From positions 1,612,001 through 1,676,000 of the forward strand of contig NZ_JAUSYL010000001.1 in NCBI RefSeq assembly GCF_030816895.1: a stretch of 64,000 nt of DNA, read 5' to 3'. This DNA comes from Clavibacter sp. B3I6 (GTDB lineage Bacteria > Actinomycetota > Actinomycetes > Actinomycetales > Microbacteriaceae). Under the pieces are notes generated by a model. The model worked only from the letters and a program-made list of their open reading frames with translations. It was not told the origin of the DNA and ran no database searches. Of this stretch, positions 16,689-24,942 are shown piece after piece. How positions within the stretch are numbered: position 1 is the stretch's first letter; every line of letters starts with the position of its first letter. The position numbers and the translations under genes were made by a program.

Positions 16689-16707
16689 ACGAACCGGTTC
16701 GTTTGAC
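16684..16707. promoter_or_regulatory. Perfect 24-bp TetR operator
   Basis: The half-site GTCAAACGAACC (16684-16695) is followed directly by its exact reverse complement GGTTCGTTTGAC (16696-16707). Situated 13 bases upstream of the tetR-type ATG and over the -35 of the divergent pump gene, it fits a single operator controlling both. Confidence 0.85.
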
Positions 16708-16720
16708 ATACGCTGTTCAC

Positions 16721-17320
16721 ATGGCAGAGACGACGGGGTCCGCCCGATCCACCCGAGACAAGCCCGACGACGTCCGGCACCGCATCCTCCTCGCGGCGCG
16801 CGAGGAGTTCGCCGCCCACGGGCTGGCGGGGGCGCGCGTCGACCGCATCGCCCGCTCCGGCCGCGCGAGCAAGGAGCGGCTGTACGCGCACTTCACGGAC
16901 AAGGAGTCGCTGTTCCGCGCGGTGCTGAAGCTCAACGGCGTGGAGTTCTTCTCCGCCGTGACGCTCGACCCCGCCGACCTCCCCGGCTTCGTCGGCCAGA
17001 TCTTCGACCACGCCTACGACCACCCGGAGCACCGGCGCATGCTCGCCTGGGCCCGGCTCGACGGCGTGGTGCTCGACGTCCCGCACAGCGAGACGTCCCC
17101 GTCGGCCAAGGTCGAGGCGATCCGGCGCGGGCAGGAGGTGGGCACCATCGACCCGTCGTGGGATCCGCAGCGCCTCCTCACGATGCTGTTCGCGCTCGCG
17201 CAGGCGTGGGTCCAGTCGCCGTACCCCGCCATGCACGAGGACGGGCCGGCCGGCCGCGCGGCGGACCGGGCGGCCGTGGTCGAGGCGGCCCGGCGGATCA
17301 CGGCGCCGCCCGCGCGCTGA
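16721..17320 (+). CDS. TetR family transcriptional repressor
   Basis: A 199-residue regulator. The N-terminal helix-turn-helix (RHRILLAAREEFAAHGL... VDRIARSGRASKERLYAHF) spans roughly residues 19-63; the C-terminal part is an all-helical ligand and dimerisation domain rich in Trp and His, with the TetR_C-like segment DHPEHRRMLAW. It should repress itself and the divergent MFS pump from the 24-bp palindrome, releasing DNA when it binds the pump's substrate. TACGCT (16709-16714) is six bases before the ATG, so the mRNA is probably leaderless. Confidence 0.92.
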   Translation: MAETTGSARSTRDKPDDVRHRILLAAREEFAAHGLAGARVDRIARSGRASKERLYAHFTDKESLFRAVLKLNGVEFFSAVTLDPADLPGFVGQIFDHAYDHPEHRRMLAWARLDGVVLDVPHSETSPSAKVEAIRRGQEVGTIDPSWDPQRLLTMLFALAQAWVQSPYPAMHEDGPAGRAADRAAVVEAARRITAPPAR

Positions 17321-17405
17321 GCCCGCCTGGCCGTCGCATGGCTGCCTCCTGCGGATTCCCCGGGTGAGGAGGACGGACCCCCGTCGCCGCACGTAGCGTG
17401 GGAGC

Positions 17406-17762
17406 ATGTCGGACACCCTGACCCGCGAGATCGAGGCCGGGACCAGCCACGCCCACCCGCTGCGCCGGTTCCTGCGCCGCTGCCGGGCCTGGATCGAGCT
17501 GCACCCGAAGGCACGCTGGCTCTACCGGATCCTCGTCGGCATCCTGGGCCTCGCCATCGTCCTCGTGGGCGTCGTGCTCATCCCGCTGCCCGGCCCGGGC
17601 TGGCTCGTCGTCTTCCTCGGGATCGCGGTGCTCGGCACCGAGTTCCCCGCCGCGCACCGCGTGAACGTGTTCCTCAAGCGCCAGCTGCACCGCTTCTGGG
17701 AGGCGTGGCGCCGCTGGCGCGCGTCGCGTGCCGAGCGCAGGGCCCAGCGCACCGTCCGCTGA
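17406..17762 (+). CDS. PGPGW-motif transmembrane protein
   Basis: A 118-residue inner-membrane protein of the PGPGW family (PF09656, TIGR02611-like). Two hydrophobic segments (about 42-60 and 64-82) flank the diagnostic PLPGPGWLVVFLG. The N-terminus is amphipathic and the C-terminus is a very basic helix rich in Arg/Trp, probably cytoplasmic. Function is unknown for the whole family. TAGCGT (17394-17399) is six bases before the ATG, suggesting leaderless expression. Confidence 0.85.
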   Translation: MSDTLTREIEAGTSHAHPLRRFLRRCRAWIELHPKARWLYRILVGILGLAIVLVGVVLIPLPGPGWLVVFLGIAVLGTEFPAAHRVNVFLKRQLHRFWEAWRRWRASRAERRAQRTVR

Positions 17763-17848
17763 TCCCGCACCCCCTCCCCTTCGCGACCAGCGGCATCTCC
17801 CTCCTCCGGTCGATACGGAGGCCGACCCGCCGTCCGTAGGGTCGGGGC

Positions 17849-19060
17849 ATGTCCTCCCCCATCGCACCGGCGCCGCGGTCACGTGCCCGGACGCTCGGCC
17901 GCGAGAGCGCGCTGGTCGCCCTCTCCCTCGTCGTCGGCGTCATCGCCTTCGGCGCCTCGCTCACCTTCCTCGAGGAGTCCGGCGTCTCCGGCACGCGCAC
18001 CGAGGTGCTCCTGCTGCTCGACGTCGCCGGCGGGATCCTCGCCCTCGCGCTCCTGCCCCTCCGCCGCCACGCACCGGTCGCCATCGGGGTCACGCTCGCG
18101 GTGCTGGCCGCGATGTCGACCCTCGCGATCCTCGCCTCCGTGATCGCCCTCGTCTCGGTCGCGACGCGGCGTCGCCCGCGCGAGATCGCCCTGGTGGTGT
18201 CCGCGTGGGTCGTCGCGCTCGTGGCCTGGGAGCTCGCGGGCCTCGCGCAGACGCCGCTCGAGCAGGGCGACGGGCCCCTGTACGTGATCATGCTCGCGCT
18301 CGTCGTCGGCGTGCCCGTCGTCGTCGGCCTCTACGTGGGCGGCCGGCGCGAGCTGCTGGCGTCGCTGCGGGAGCGGGCCCGGCTCGCGGAGGAGGAGCAG
18401 GCGCTCCGCCTGGAGCAGGCGGCGGACCACGAGCGCACGCGCATCGCCCGGGAGATGCACGACGTCCTCGCGCACCGGCTCTCCCTGGTGGCCCTGCACG
18501 CGGGCGCCCTCGAGTACCGGGACGACCTGGACGCGTCCGAGGTGCGGCAGACGGCCACGGTCGTCCGCGAGAACGCGCGCACGGCCCTCGACGAGCTGCG
18601 CGAGGTGCTGGGGGTGCTGCGGGACCCGTCGGGATCCCCGGCGACCGCTCCCCCGCAGCCGACGCTCGCCGACCTCCCCGAGCTGCTCGACGACGCCCGG
18701 GTCCTCGGCGGGGACGTGCGGCTCGACCTCGACGCCGGGAGCCGCGACGCCCTCCCTCTCCTGGGCGCGTCGGCCTCCCGCCACGCGTACCGCATCGTCC
18801 AGGAGTGCCTGACGAACGCCCGGCGGCACGCGCCCGGCGCACCGGTGGACGTCGTGATCGACGGCCGGCCCGGCGGGATGCTCCGGGTCGTCGTGCGGAA
18901 CCCCCTGACCGCCGCGGAGGAGGACGGGCCTGCGCCCGCGTCGCCCGGGCACGGCCTCCTCGGCCTCGCCGAGAGGGCGCGATCGGCGGGCGGGACGCTC
19001 GAGGTCACGGTGCGCGACGGGGCGCACGTGGTCACGGCCGAGCTGGCGTGGATCCCGTGA
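17849..19060 (+). CDS. Sensor histidine kinase, NarL/DesK type (HisKA_3)
   Basis: A 403-residue membrane kinase. Roughly the first 165 residues contain five or six hydrophobic segments and no large extracellular domain, so it probably senses a signal in or near the membrane. The dimerisation motif RIAREMHDVLAHRLS places the phosphorylated His at residue 204, and the ATPase domain ends with GHGLLGLAERARSAGG. It passes phosphate to the response regulator whose GTG overlaps its stop codon (GTGA). TAGGGT (17837-17842) lies six bases before the ATG. Confidence 0.92.
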   Translation: MSSPIAPAPRSRARTLGRESALVALSLVVGVIAFGASLTFLEESGVSGTRTEVLLLLDVAGGILALALLPLRRHAPVAIGVTLAVLAAMSTLAILASVIALVSVATRRRPREIALVVSAWVVALVAWELAGLAQTPLEQGDGPLYVIMLALVVGVPVVVGLYVGGRRELLASLRERARLAEEEQALRLEQAADHERTRIAREMHDVLAHRLSLVALHAGALEYRDDLDASEVRQTATVVRENARTALDELREVLGVLRDPSGSPATAPPQPTLADLPELLDDARVLGGDVRLDLDAGSRDALPLLGASASRHAYRIVQECLTNARRHAPGAPVDVVIDGRPGGMLRVVVRNPLTAAEEDGPAPASPGHGLLGLAERARSAGGTLEVTVRDGAHVVTAELAWIP

Positions 19061-19734
19061 CCCGCTCGGGCGACGGCCCCGTCCGCATCGTGATCGTCGA
19101 CGACGACGCGCTCATGCGCGCCGGCCTCCGCATGCTCCTCGGCGGGGACGCGGGCCTCGTGGTGGTCGGGGAGGCCGCCGACGGGCTGGAGGCCGCCGCG
19201 GTGATCGACCGGTCCGATCCCGACCTCGTGCTCATGGACATCCGGATGCCGCGCTGCGACGGGATCACCGCGACGGCCCGCGAGGTCGCCCGCCGGCCCG
19301 ACCTCGCGGTGATCGTGCTCACGACGTTCGACGCCGACGAGCTGGTGCTCGGCGCGCTCCGGGCGGGCGCCCGCGGGTTCCTCCTCAAGGACACGCCGCC
19401 GGCCGAGCTCGTCGACGCGGTGCGGCTGGCGGCCGCGGGCCGGTCGATCCTCTCCCCGTCGGTGCTCGACACCGTGATCGGCGTCGCGGCCGAGCGGGAT
19501 CGCGGCGACCGGACGGCCGAGCGCGCGCGCTTCGCGACGCTGACCGAGCGCGAGCAGGAGGTCGCGCTCGCCATCGCGCGCGGCCGGTCGAACGCGCGCA
19601 TCGCGTCCGACATGTACGTGAGCGTGGCGACCGTGAAGACGCACGTGGGCCACGTGCTGGAGAAGCTCGGCGTCGAGGGCCGGGTGCAGGTCGCCGTGCT
19701 CGTGCACGAGGCCGGGCTCGCCCCGACGGGGTGA
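19057..19734 (+). CDS. LuxR/NarL-type response regulator
   Basis: A 225-residue regulator. The receiver domain (about 8-125) has acidic pocket IVDDDA, phosphoacceptor Asp61 in LVLMDIRMP, Thr in VLTTFD and Lys in LLKDTPP. The C-terminal LuxR helix-turn-helix runs through LTEREQEVALAIARGRSN and SVATVKTHVGHVL. The GTG start overlaps the kinase stop, so the pair is co-translated. Targets are not evident; neighbours downstream are on the other strand. Confidence 0.93.
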   Translation: MTRSGDGPVRIVIVDDDALMRAGLRMLLGGDAGLVVVGEAADGLEAAAVIDRSDPDLVLMDIRMPRCDGITATAREVARRPDLAVIVLTTFDADELVLGALRAGARGFLLKDTPPAELVDAVRLAAAGRSILSPSVLDTVIGVAAERDRGDRTAERARFATLTEREQEVALAIARGRSNARIASDMYVSVATVKTHVGHVLEKLGVEGRVQVAVLVHEAGLAPTG

Positions 19735-19780
19735 GCCCGGCCTCGGGCGGTGCCGGCCGGAGCCGGTCAGGCGTCGCGGA

Positions 19781-20854
19781 TCAGCTCGCGAGCGCCGGGT
19801 AGTCCGTGTAGCCCTCGGCGCCGGGGCCGTAGAACGTGGCGGGGTTCGGGTCGTTCGTCTCGGCGCCCTGCTCCCAGCGCTCGACGAGGTCGGGGTTCGC
19901 GATGATCATGCGGCCGACGGCCACGACGTCGGCCGTGCCCTCCTCGACCAGCTGGATCGCCTCGTCGCGCTCGGTCTGCACGCCGAAGCCGCTGTTGATC
20001 ATGAGCGGCCCGCCGAACGTCGCGCGGAGGCCCTGCACGAGCTCGCCCGCGGGCTCCGCGTGCAGGATGCTCACGTAGGCGAGGCCGAGCGGCGCGATGC
20101 CGGAGAGCAGCGCCTCGTACGTCGCGCGGGTCTCCTCGGGGTCCTCCTCGAGGACGTCCTGGATGTTGTGGCTCGGCGAGATGCGGATGCCGACGCGGTC
20201 CGCGCCGATCTCCCGCGAGATCGCGTGGGTGACGTCGATGCCGAGCTTCGCGCGGTTCGCGGGCGATCCGCCGTACGCGTCGGTGCGCACGTTGGAGACG
20301 GGCGAGAGGAACTCGTGCAGCAGGTAGCCGTTGGCGGAGTGGATCTCCACGCCGTCGAACCCGGCGTCGACGGCGTTGCGCGCGGCGACCGTGAGCTCGT
20401 CGACGATGAGCGGGACCTCGTCGGTCTCCGGCTCGCTCGGCACGGGGTACGGCGCCTTGCCGCTGGGCACGTGCACCTCGCCCTGGATCGCGATGGCGCT
20501 CGGCGCGAGCAGGGGCAGTCCGCCCGTGATCTCCTCGTGCGAGACGCGGCCTCCGTGCATGAGCTGCATCACGATGCGGCCGCCGTCGGCGTGCACCGCG
20601 TCGGTCACGCGGCGCCAGCCGGCGATCTGCTCGTCCGTCACGATGCCGGGCTGGCCCGGGTACGCCTTGCTGCGCTCGCTCGTGAACACGCCCTCGGAGA
20701 CGATGAGGCCGGTGGACGCGCGCTGGCGGTAGTACTCGACGACGAGGTCGCCGGGCACGCCGTGCTCGTCGGAGCGCATGCGGGTCAGCGGCGCCATGGC
20801 GACGCGGTTCGGGAGCTCGAGGGCGCCGAGGGTGACGGGGGAGAAGAGCTTCAC
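19781..20854 (-). CDS. Old yellow enzyme family NADH:flavin oxidoreductase (alkene reductase)
   Basis: A 357-residue FMN barrel enzyme that reduces activated C=C bonds or nitro groups using NAD(P)H. It begins LFSPVTLGALELPNRVAMAPLTRMR with the flavin-contacting Thr, contains GFDGVEIHSANGYL with the catalytic-site His/Asn pair, then SPSHNIQD and VAVGRMIIANPDLVERW. Length and motifs match the NemA/OYE class. The ATG has a plausible ribosome site (GAAGGAACTCC). A perfect palindrome at 20930-20947 lies in the 204-base upstream gap, a possible operator. Confidence 0.92.
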   Translation of the reverse strand: MKLFSPVTLGALELPNRVAMAPLTRMRSDEHGVPGDLVVEYYRQRASTGLIVSEGVFTSERSKAYPGQPGIVTDEQIAGWRRVTDAVHADGGRIVMQLMHGGRVSHEEITGGLPLLAPSAIAIQGEVHVPSGKAPYPVPSEPETDEVPLIVDELTVAARNAVDAGFDGVEIHSANGYLLHEFLSPVSNVRTDAYGGSPANRAKLGIDVTHAISREIGADRVGIRISPSHNIQDVLEEDPEETRATYEALLSGIAPLGLAYVSILHAEPAGELVQGLRATFGGPLMINSGFGVQTERDEAIQLVEEGTADVVAVGRMIIANPDLVERWEQGAETNDPNPATFYGPGAEGYTDYPALAS

Positions 20855-20929
20855 GGGGGAGTTCCTTCGTCTCGCGGGTGGCCCGGCGCGTGCCGCGACG
20901 GATCGCGTCGGGCGGGGCGGCGGGGACCA

Positions 20930-20947
20930 GCGGTCCGAGCGGACCGC
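20930..20947. promoter_or_regulatory. 18-bp palindrome upstream of the alkene reductase
   Basis: GCGGTCCG-AG-CGGACCGC is a perfect inverted repeat 76 bases upstream of the reductase start and 112 bases beyond the end of the RDD gene, the reductase's upstream neighbour on the same strand. It may be an operator or a weak terminator for the RDD gene. It shares the core GAGCGGACCG with the hairpin at 28716-28740. Confidence 0.45.
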
Positions 20948-21058
20948 CCTGGGCCGAACCCGCCGTCCGACAGGGCCATTCCGCGGGGCGCGCTTCTCCC
21001 AGGCGCTCGTCAGGCAGCGGACAGCCCGGGCGCGCCGTCGACGACGGCACGCGGCCGG

Positions 21059-21775
21059 TCAGGAGGAGGCGTGCGCCGCGGTCCGGCGGGCGAGCACGAC
21101 GTCGTCGGCGGCCAGGTCGTGCCAGCCGCGGAGCAGGTGCCGGGAGTCCCAGCCGACGGACGCGTACGGCAGCCAGACCGTGAACAGCCAGCCGAGGGCG
21201 AACCCGTTCTGCACGACGCCGCGGAGGAGCGCGCGGCCGAACCCGAGCATCCCCGGCTCGGAGAAGCGCTGGACGCGGATCCCGACCATCGCCTTCCCCG
21301 GCGTCGAGCCCTTCCACCCGAGCCACCACGTGGCGATGAGGAGGTAGGAGACCAGGCTGATCAGCACGGCCAGGCCCGCGGCGCCGAAGTAGGAGTCCAT
21401 CACGTCCTCCGCGGCCTCGCCGAAGAGCTGGAGGTCGGCGATCCGCTGCCGCGCCATGCCCTGCAGGGGGACGATGGCGGCCCACGCGGAGAGCCCGCCG
21501 ACGAGGCCGAACACGACCTGGTCGAGGATCCGCCCGGCGGCACGGCGTCCCACCCCGGCGAGGCGCCAGGCGGGGTCGATGTGCGGCGGGAGCGGACGCT
21601 GCGCGTGCGGCAGGAGCGCCATGCCGTAGCCGGGCGGGACGGCGCCGGGGTACGAGGCGGCGGCGTATGGGCCGGCGGGGTACGGGCCGGCGGGGTACGG
21701 ACTGCCTGCGTACGCGGGCGGTGCGCCGTCCGCCTGCCCCGCGTCCTGCCGTCCGTCGTCGTGCGTGCCGCTCAT
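21059..21775 (-). CDS. RDD family membrane protein
   Basis: A 238-residue protein. The first 55 residues are a Pro/Gly/Tyr/Ala-rich cytoplasmic tail with PYPAGPYPAGPYAA repeats. It is followed by the RDD domain: RAAGRILDQVVFGL with the Arg and Asp that name the family, two or three membrane segments, and WKGSTPGKAMVGIRV. The RDD family is of unknown function, possibly in transport or osmoadaptation. It stands between a reductase downstream and a terminator upstream. Confidence 0.88.
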   Translation of the reverse strand: MSGTHDDGRQDAGQADGAPPAYAGSPYPAGPYPAGPYAAASYPGAVPPGYGMALLPHAQRPLPPHIDPAWRLAGVGRRAAGRILDQVVFGLVGGLSAWAAIVPLQGMARQRIADLQLFGEAAEDVMDSYFGAAGLAVLISLVSYLLIATWWLGWKGSTPGKAMVGIRVQRFSEPGMLGFGRALLRGVVQNGFALGWLFTVWLPYASVGWDSRHLLRGWHDLAADDVVLARRTAAHASS

Positions 21776-21854
21776 CGCGTCTCCCCCGGTCCCCGCGCCC
21801 CACGCGCGGGACCAGGGTATCCAGCAGGTGGGGGAACCCGCGGCCGGACGCGAG

Positions 21855-21888
21855 GAGGGCCCGGCACCCTCTCGGATGCCGGGCCCTC
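21855..21888. terminator. Hairpin terminator
   Basis: GAGGGCCCGGCA (21855-21866) pairs with TGCCGGGCCCTC (21877-21888) across a ten-base loop. It lies 23 bases past the end of the small gene at 21911 on the minus strand and is its probable terminator. Confidence 0.8.
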
Positions 21889-21910
21889 CCGGTGGTGCGG
21901 TGACGCGGTG

Positions 21911-22147
21911 TCAGCCCTCGATCTCCCCGCGGGAGACGGCCTCGGCGTACTTGCGGAGGTCCGGCCCGGGCTCGAAGTCGATGAACCGGCCCTTGAGCTG
22001 CTCGAAGAGGCTCTGGTACACGGTCTCCCAGTCCTCGCCCTTCAGCTCCTCGGCCGCCTTGTGCACGGCCTCCTGGAGTACGCGGTCGCTGTCCGTGAGG
22101 ATCTTGTCGCGCGCCTCCTGGTTCCAGCGGATCTCGTCGGTCTGCAT
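21911..22147 (-). CDS. Small acidic hypothetical protein paired with an SRPBCC gene (78 aa)
   Basis: A 78-residue, charged, probably all-helical soluble protein (begins MQTDEIRWNQEARDKI; contains DWETVYQSLFEQLKGRF). No domain recognised. Its ATG lies two bases after the stop of the SRPBCC gene, so they share an mRNA and probably a function; a terminator follows. It could be a small partner or stability factor of the SRPBCC protein, but this is context only. Confidence 0.72.
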   Translation of the reverse strand: MQTDEIRWNQEARDKILTDSDRVLQEAVHKAAEELKGEDWETVYQSLFEQLKGRFIDFEPGPDLRKYAEAVSRGEIEG

Positions 22148-22149
22148 GA

Positions 22150-22605
22150 TCAGGCCTGGACGTCGCCGCGCCAGGCGCCCTCTTCGGTGCCGCGCTTCTC
22201 GATGAACTCCTTGAAGTTCTTGAGGTCGCCCTTGATGACGTGGTCGTCGACGCCGATCACGGCGCCGACCTTCTCGACGAGGCCCTTCGCGGCCCAGTCC
22301 AGCTGGACGGTGACGCGGGTCTCGGTGTCGCTCAGCTTGTGGAACGTGACGACGCCGGCGTGGTCCTCGTCGCCGCCCGTGGAGTTCCAGGCGACGCGCT
22401 CGTCGGGGTGCTGCTCGGTGATGTTGGCCTCGAAGGTGCGCTCGATGCCGCCGATCTTGACCTTCCACTCGGTGAGCGTGTCGGTGACCTGCGTGATCGA
22501 CTCGACGTAGCTGAGGAAGTTCGGGAACGACTCGAACTGGGTCCACTGGTTGTAGGCGGTGCTGACGGGGACGTTGACGTCGACGGTCTCGATTACCTGG
22601 GGCAT
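22150..22605 (-). CDS. SRPBCC (START-like) family protein
   Basis: A 151-residue helix-grip protein of the polyketide cyclase/dehydrase type. Typical features are VPVSTAYNQWTQFESFPNFL, the RVAWNSTGG strand, GVVTFHKL and the long C-terminal helix DLKNFKEFIEKRG. The fold binds a hydrophobic ligand; this subgroup is common in actinobacteria as stress-related proteins and has no assigned reaction. GAGGAGAAGCA just before the ATG is an excellent ribosome site and fixes the start. Operon with the 78-residue protein. Confidence 0.87.
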   Translation of the reverse strand: MPQVIETVDVNVPVSTAYNQWTQFESFPNFLSYVESITQVTDTLTEWKVKIGGIERTFEANITEQHPDERVAWNSTGGDEDHAGVVTFHKLSDTETRVTVQLDWAAKGLVEKVGAVIGVDDHVIKGDLKNFKEFIEKRGTEEGAWRGDVQA

Positions 22606-22770
22606 TGCTTCTCCTCGTTCGGACTCGGTGCGTGGGGTCTCAGGTCGTCGTGCGACCCGCGAGCCCGGGCTCCGATGTGGACATCGGGGCGGGCACGCAT
22701 CCGACGCTACGCCCGGGCCCGCCCTCGGTTCCCGCACCCGAGGAATGCACAGGGAACGTTCAACCGCCTG

Positions 22771-23514
22771 TCACCCCTCGGCGAGGCGCGCGGGTCCGAG
22801 GAGCCGCTGGACGAACGCCCGGGCCCACATGGCGTAGACCCGGGAGGCCTGCGCGGCATCGGGATCGCCGATGTCGATGACGGCCTCGCTCGGGAACGGG
22901 ACGCAGTCGGCGTCCGCGCGGGAGGCGACGATCTCCTCGGTGACGCGGTTGAGCAGGCGCGCGTGCCGGGCGGCGACGGGACGCCAGGGCGCGGGGATCC
23001 CGACGCTCTCCTTGAGCGGCGGCACGTCGGGGATGAGCACCCGCGCGCCCTCGGGCAGACCCGCGACGAGGTCGTCGATGGCGGCGCACAGGAGCCTCCG
23101 CCAGGTGCGCTGCGGCGTGAGCCGGATGCTGTCGCCCACGCCCACCATGAGGAGCACCACGTCGACGCCCGCGAGGAGCGTCCGGTCGCGGACGGTGCCC
23201 GCGGCCGTGTGGATCGTGAGGTCGGCGAAGGGCCGCGTCGCCCATTCGACGCCCCGGCCCGTGCGCCGCGCGAGCTGGCGGGAGAAGTGCCCGGCCATGC
23301 CGAGCTCGTGCGAGAGCACCCCGAAGCCGACGGCCGTGGCCTCGCCGATGACGAGCACGCGCTGGGGCGACTCGCCCGGCACCGTGCCGGATCCGGCGTC
23401 CCGCGGGACGACCGTGCTCTCGAGCCCGACGCGGAGGGCCACGTACTGCACGAAGATGGCGGGCCGCGCGATGGCCTGCGCCACGCGCCTCAGTCGTCCC
23501 GTCATGCGCCGCAC
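22771..23514 (-). CDS. SGNH/GDSL-fold protein with degenerate catalytic blocks
   Basis: A 247-residue protein whose order of strands and helices matches SGNH hydrolases: VLVIGEATAVGFGVLSHEL (block I region), LLMVGVGDSIRLTP (block III region) and a C-terminal YAMWARAFVQRLL helix. But the nucleophile position of GDS reads GEA (residues 57-59), the GxND block reads GVGD (residues 125-128), and the final D-x-x-H pair is absent, with FPSEAVIDIGDPDAA instead. The N-terminal 25 residues are basic then hydrophobic, a possible membrane anchor. It is probably not an esterase of the usual kind; a binding role is possible. Confidence 0.75.
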   Translation of the reverse strand: MRRMTGRLRRVAQAIARPAIFVQYVALRVGLESTVVPRDAGSGTVPGESPQRVLVIGEATAVGFGVLSHELGMAGHFSRQLARRTGRGVEWATRPFADLTIHTAAGTVRDRTLLAGVDVVLLMVGVGDSIRLTPQRTWRRLLCAAIDDLVAGLPEGARVLIPDVPPLKESVGIPAPWRPVAARHARLLNRVTEEIVASRADADCVPFPSEAVIDIGDPDAAQASRVYAMWARAFVQRLLGPARLAEG

Positions 23515-23550
23515 CCCCCGGTCATGGACGCGCTCAGCGTACCCGGCCGG

Positions 23551-24891
23551 TCAGACGCCGCGGGCGCGGAGGAACGGGATGGGCGAGGTGGCGACGCCGC
23601 CCTGCCGGATCTCGAAGTGCAGGTGGCAGCCGGTGCTGTACCCCGCGCTGCCGACGGCGCCGATCTGCTGGCCCGCCTGCACGGTCTGGCCCGTGCGGAC
23701 CATGACGCCGTACGAGTACATGTGGCCGTAGACGCTCGTCACGCCGCCCCCGTGGTTGAGGGTGATGGCGTTGCCGAAGCCGCTGGATCCGCCCGCGAAC
23801 TGCACCGTGCCGGCGGCCGTGGCGTAGATGGGCGTGCCGCAGCCCGCGCCGAAGTCGTCGCCCGCGTGCAGGCGCCAGACCTTCGCGATGGGGTGGAGGC
23901 GCATGCCGTAGGACTGATAGGAGCCGTAGCTGCGGATCGGCATGGTCCAGCCGGACGACGAGGGCTGGCCGCCCGAGGCGGGGGGCCGAGGCGCGTTGGC
24001 CGGGGGGCGGGCGGCGGCGTTGGCCGCGGCGGCCGCAGCGGCGGCGGCCGCGCGGGCGTCGGCCTGGCGTCGTGCCTCGGCGGCGGCCTCCTCCTGGCGC
24101 TTCCGCTCACCGATGGCGAAGCCCTCCTCGACGGAGATGCGCGAGTCGCGGAGCGTCGTGAGCTGCGCCTGGAGCTCGGAGCTGCGGGCCTCCTGCTCGG
24201 CGAGCGCCTGATCCGCCCGGGCCTGGGCCGCGGAGGCCTCCTGCAGCTTGGCCTCGGCGTCGGCGGCGAGCACGGCGAGCGCGTCCTTGGCGACGGACGC
24301 CTGCCTGCCGAGCGACTCGGCCGTGCGGGCGGACGTGACGGCGCTGGTGAAGGCGGTGTCCTGGCGGTCGGCGAGCTTGGTCGCCGTGCCCATGCGGGCG
24401 AGGAGCGCGTCCGCGTCCTCGCCGCCGCTCGTGAAGAGGCGGAGGGAGACGTCGCCGCCGCCCCCGCTGCGGGCGAGCTGGGCCACGAGCTGGCCGACCT
24501 GGCGCTTCGCCGCGTCGGCCTCGGCCTGGGCCTTCTCGGCCTTGGACTGGAGGGCCTCGAGCTCGCCCGTGGCCTGGTCGAGCGCGTCGACGGCGGCGGC
24601 GTGCTCGTCGGCGCGCTGGAGGGCGAGCGCCGTGGCGGCCTCGACCTCGGCGGACAGGCCGTCGATGAGGGAGGTGATGCGCGTCACCTGGTCGGCGGTG
24701 GCCTGCTCGCTCGAGCGCGCGGCCTGGACCTCGGACCAGGTCGGGTACTCCTCCGCCGCCTGCGCGGAGGGGACGCCGAGGCCGAGCAGGAGGCCGGATG
24801 CGGCGAGCGCGGCGGCCAGTCGCCGGCGCGGTGCGGAGCCGATCCGCGGGTGCCCGGGGGCACGGCGGAGGGAGCGGGCGATGCGGGAGAT
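23551..24891 (-). CDS. Secreted coiled-coil M23 (LytM) peptidoglycan endopeptidase
   Basis: A secreted cell-wall hydrolase related to EnvC/NlpD-type factors. A long coiled coil with many Ala/Glu/Gln residues is followed by an Ala/Pro linker and a C-terminal LytM domain with zinc ligands in RLHPIAKVWRLHAGDDFG (H...D) and CHLHFEI (HxH). The conventional start would be GTG at complement 24685-24687, but that leaves out 68 in-frame codons. Those encode an Arg-rich region, LAAALAASGLLLGLGV and an AQA cleavage site, clearly a signal peptide. No ATG, GTG or TTG exists there; ATC at complement 24889-24891, after GAGG, is my best start. It should cleave peptide cross-links during division or growth. 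Confidence 0.85.
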   Translation of the reverse strand: MSRIARSLRRAPGHPRIGSAPRRRLAAALAASGLLLGLGVPSAQAAEEYPTWSEVQAARSSEQATADQVTRITSLIDGLSAEVEAATALALQRADEHAAAVDALDQATGELEALQSKAEKAQAEADAAKRQVGQLVAQLARSGGGGDVSLRLFTSGGEDADALLARMGTATKLADRQDTAFTSAVTSARTAESLGRQASVAKDALAVLAADAEAKLQEASAAQARADQALAEQEARSSELQAQLTTLRDSRISVEEGFAIGERKRQEEAAAEARRQADARAAAAAAAAAANAAARPPANAPRPPASGGQPSSSGWTMPIRSYGSYQSYGMRLHPIAKVWRLHAGDDFGAGCGTPIYATAAGTVQFAGGSSGFGNAITLNHGGGVTSVYGHMYSYGVMVRTGQTVQAGQQIGAVGSAGYSTGCHLHFEIRQGGVATSPIPFLRARGV

Positions 24892-24942
24892 GGCGGGCCT
24901 CGTCGACGTCGGTGGAGCGCGGTCCCTCCGACGGTAGCCGAA

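Noticed and set aside
22771..23514. Active GDSL lipase
   Set aside because: The nucleophile Ser, the GxND Asn and the C-terminal His are all missing from their usual blocks, so an active esterase call is not supported.
24001..24070. GCGGCG-rich stretch resembling a trinucleotide repeat
   Set aside because: It encodes the Ala-rich linker of the M23 endopeptidase and is imperfect; not a separate repeat element.
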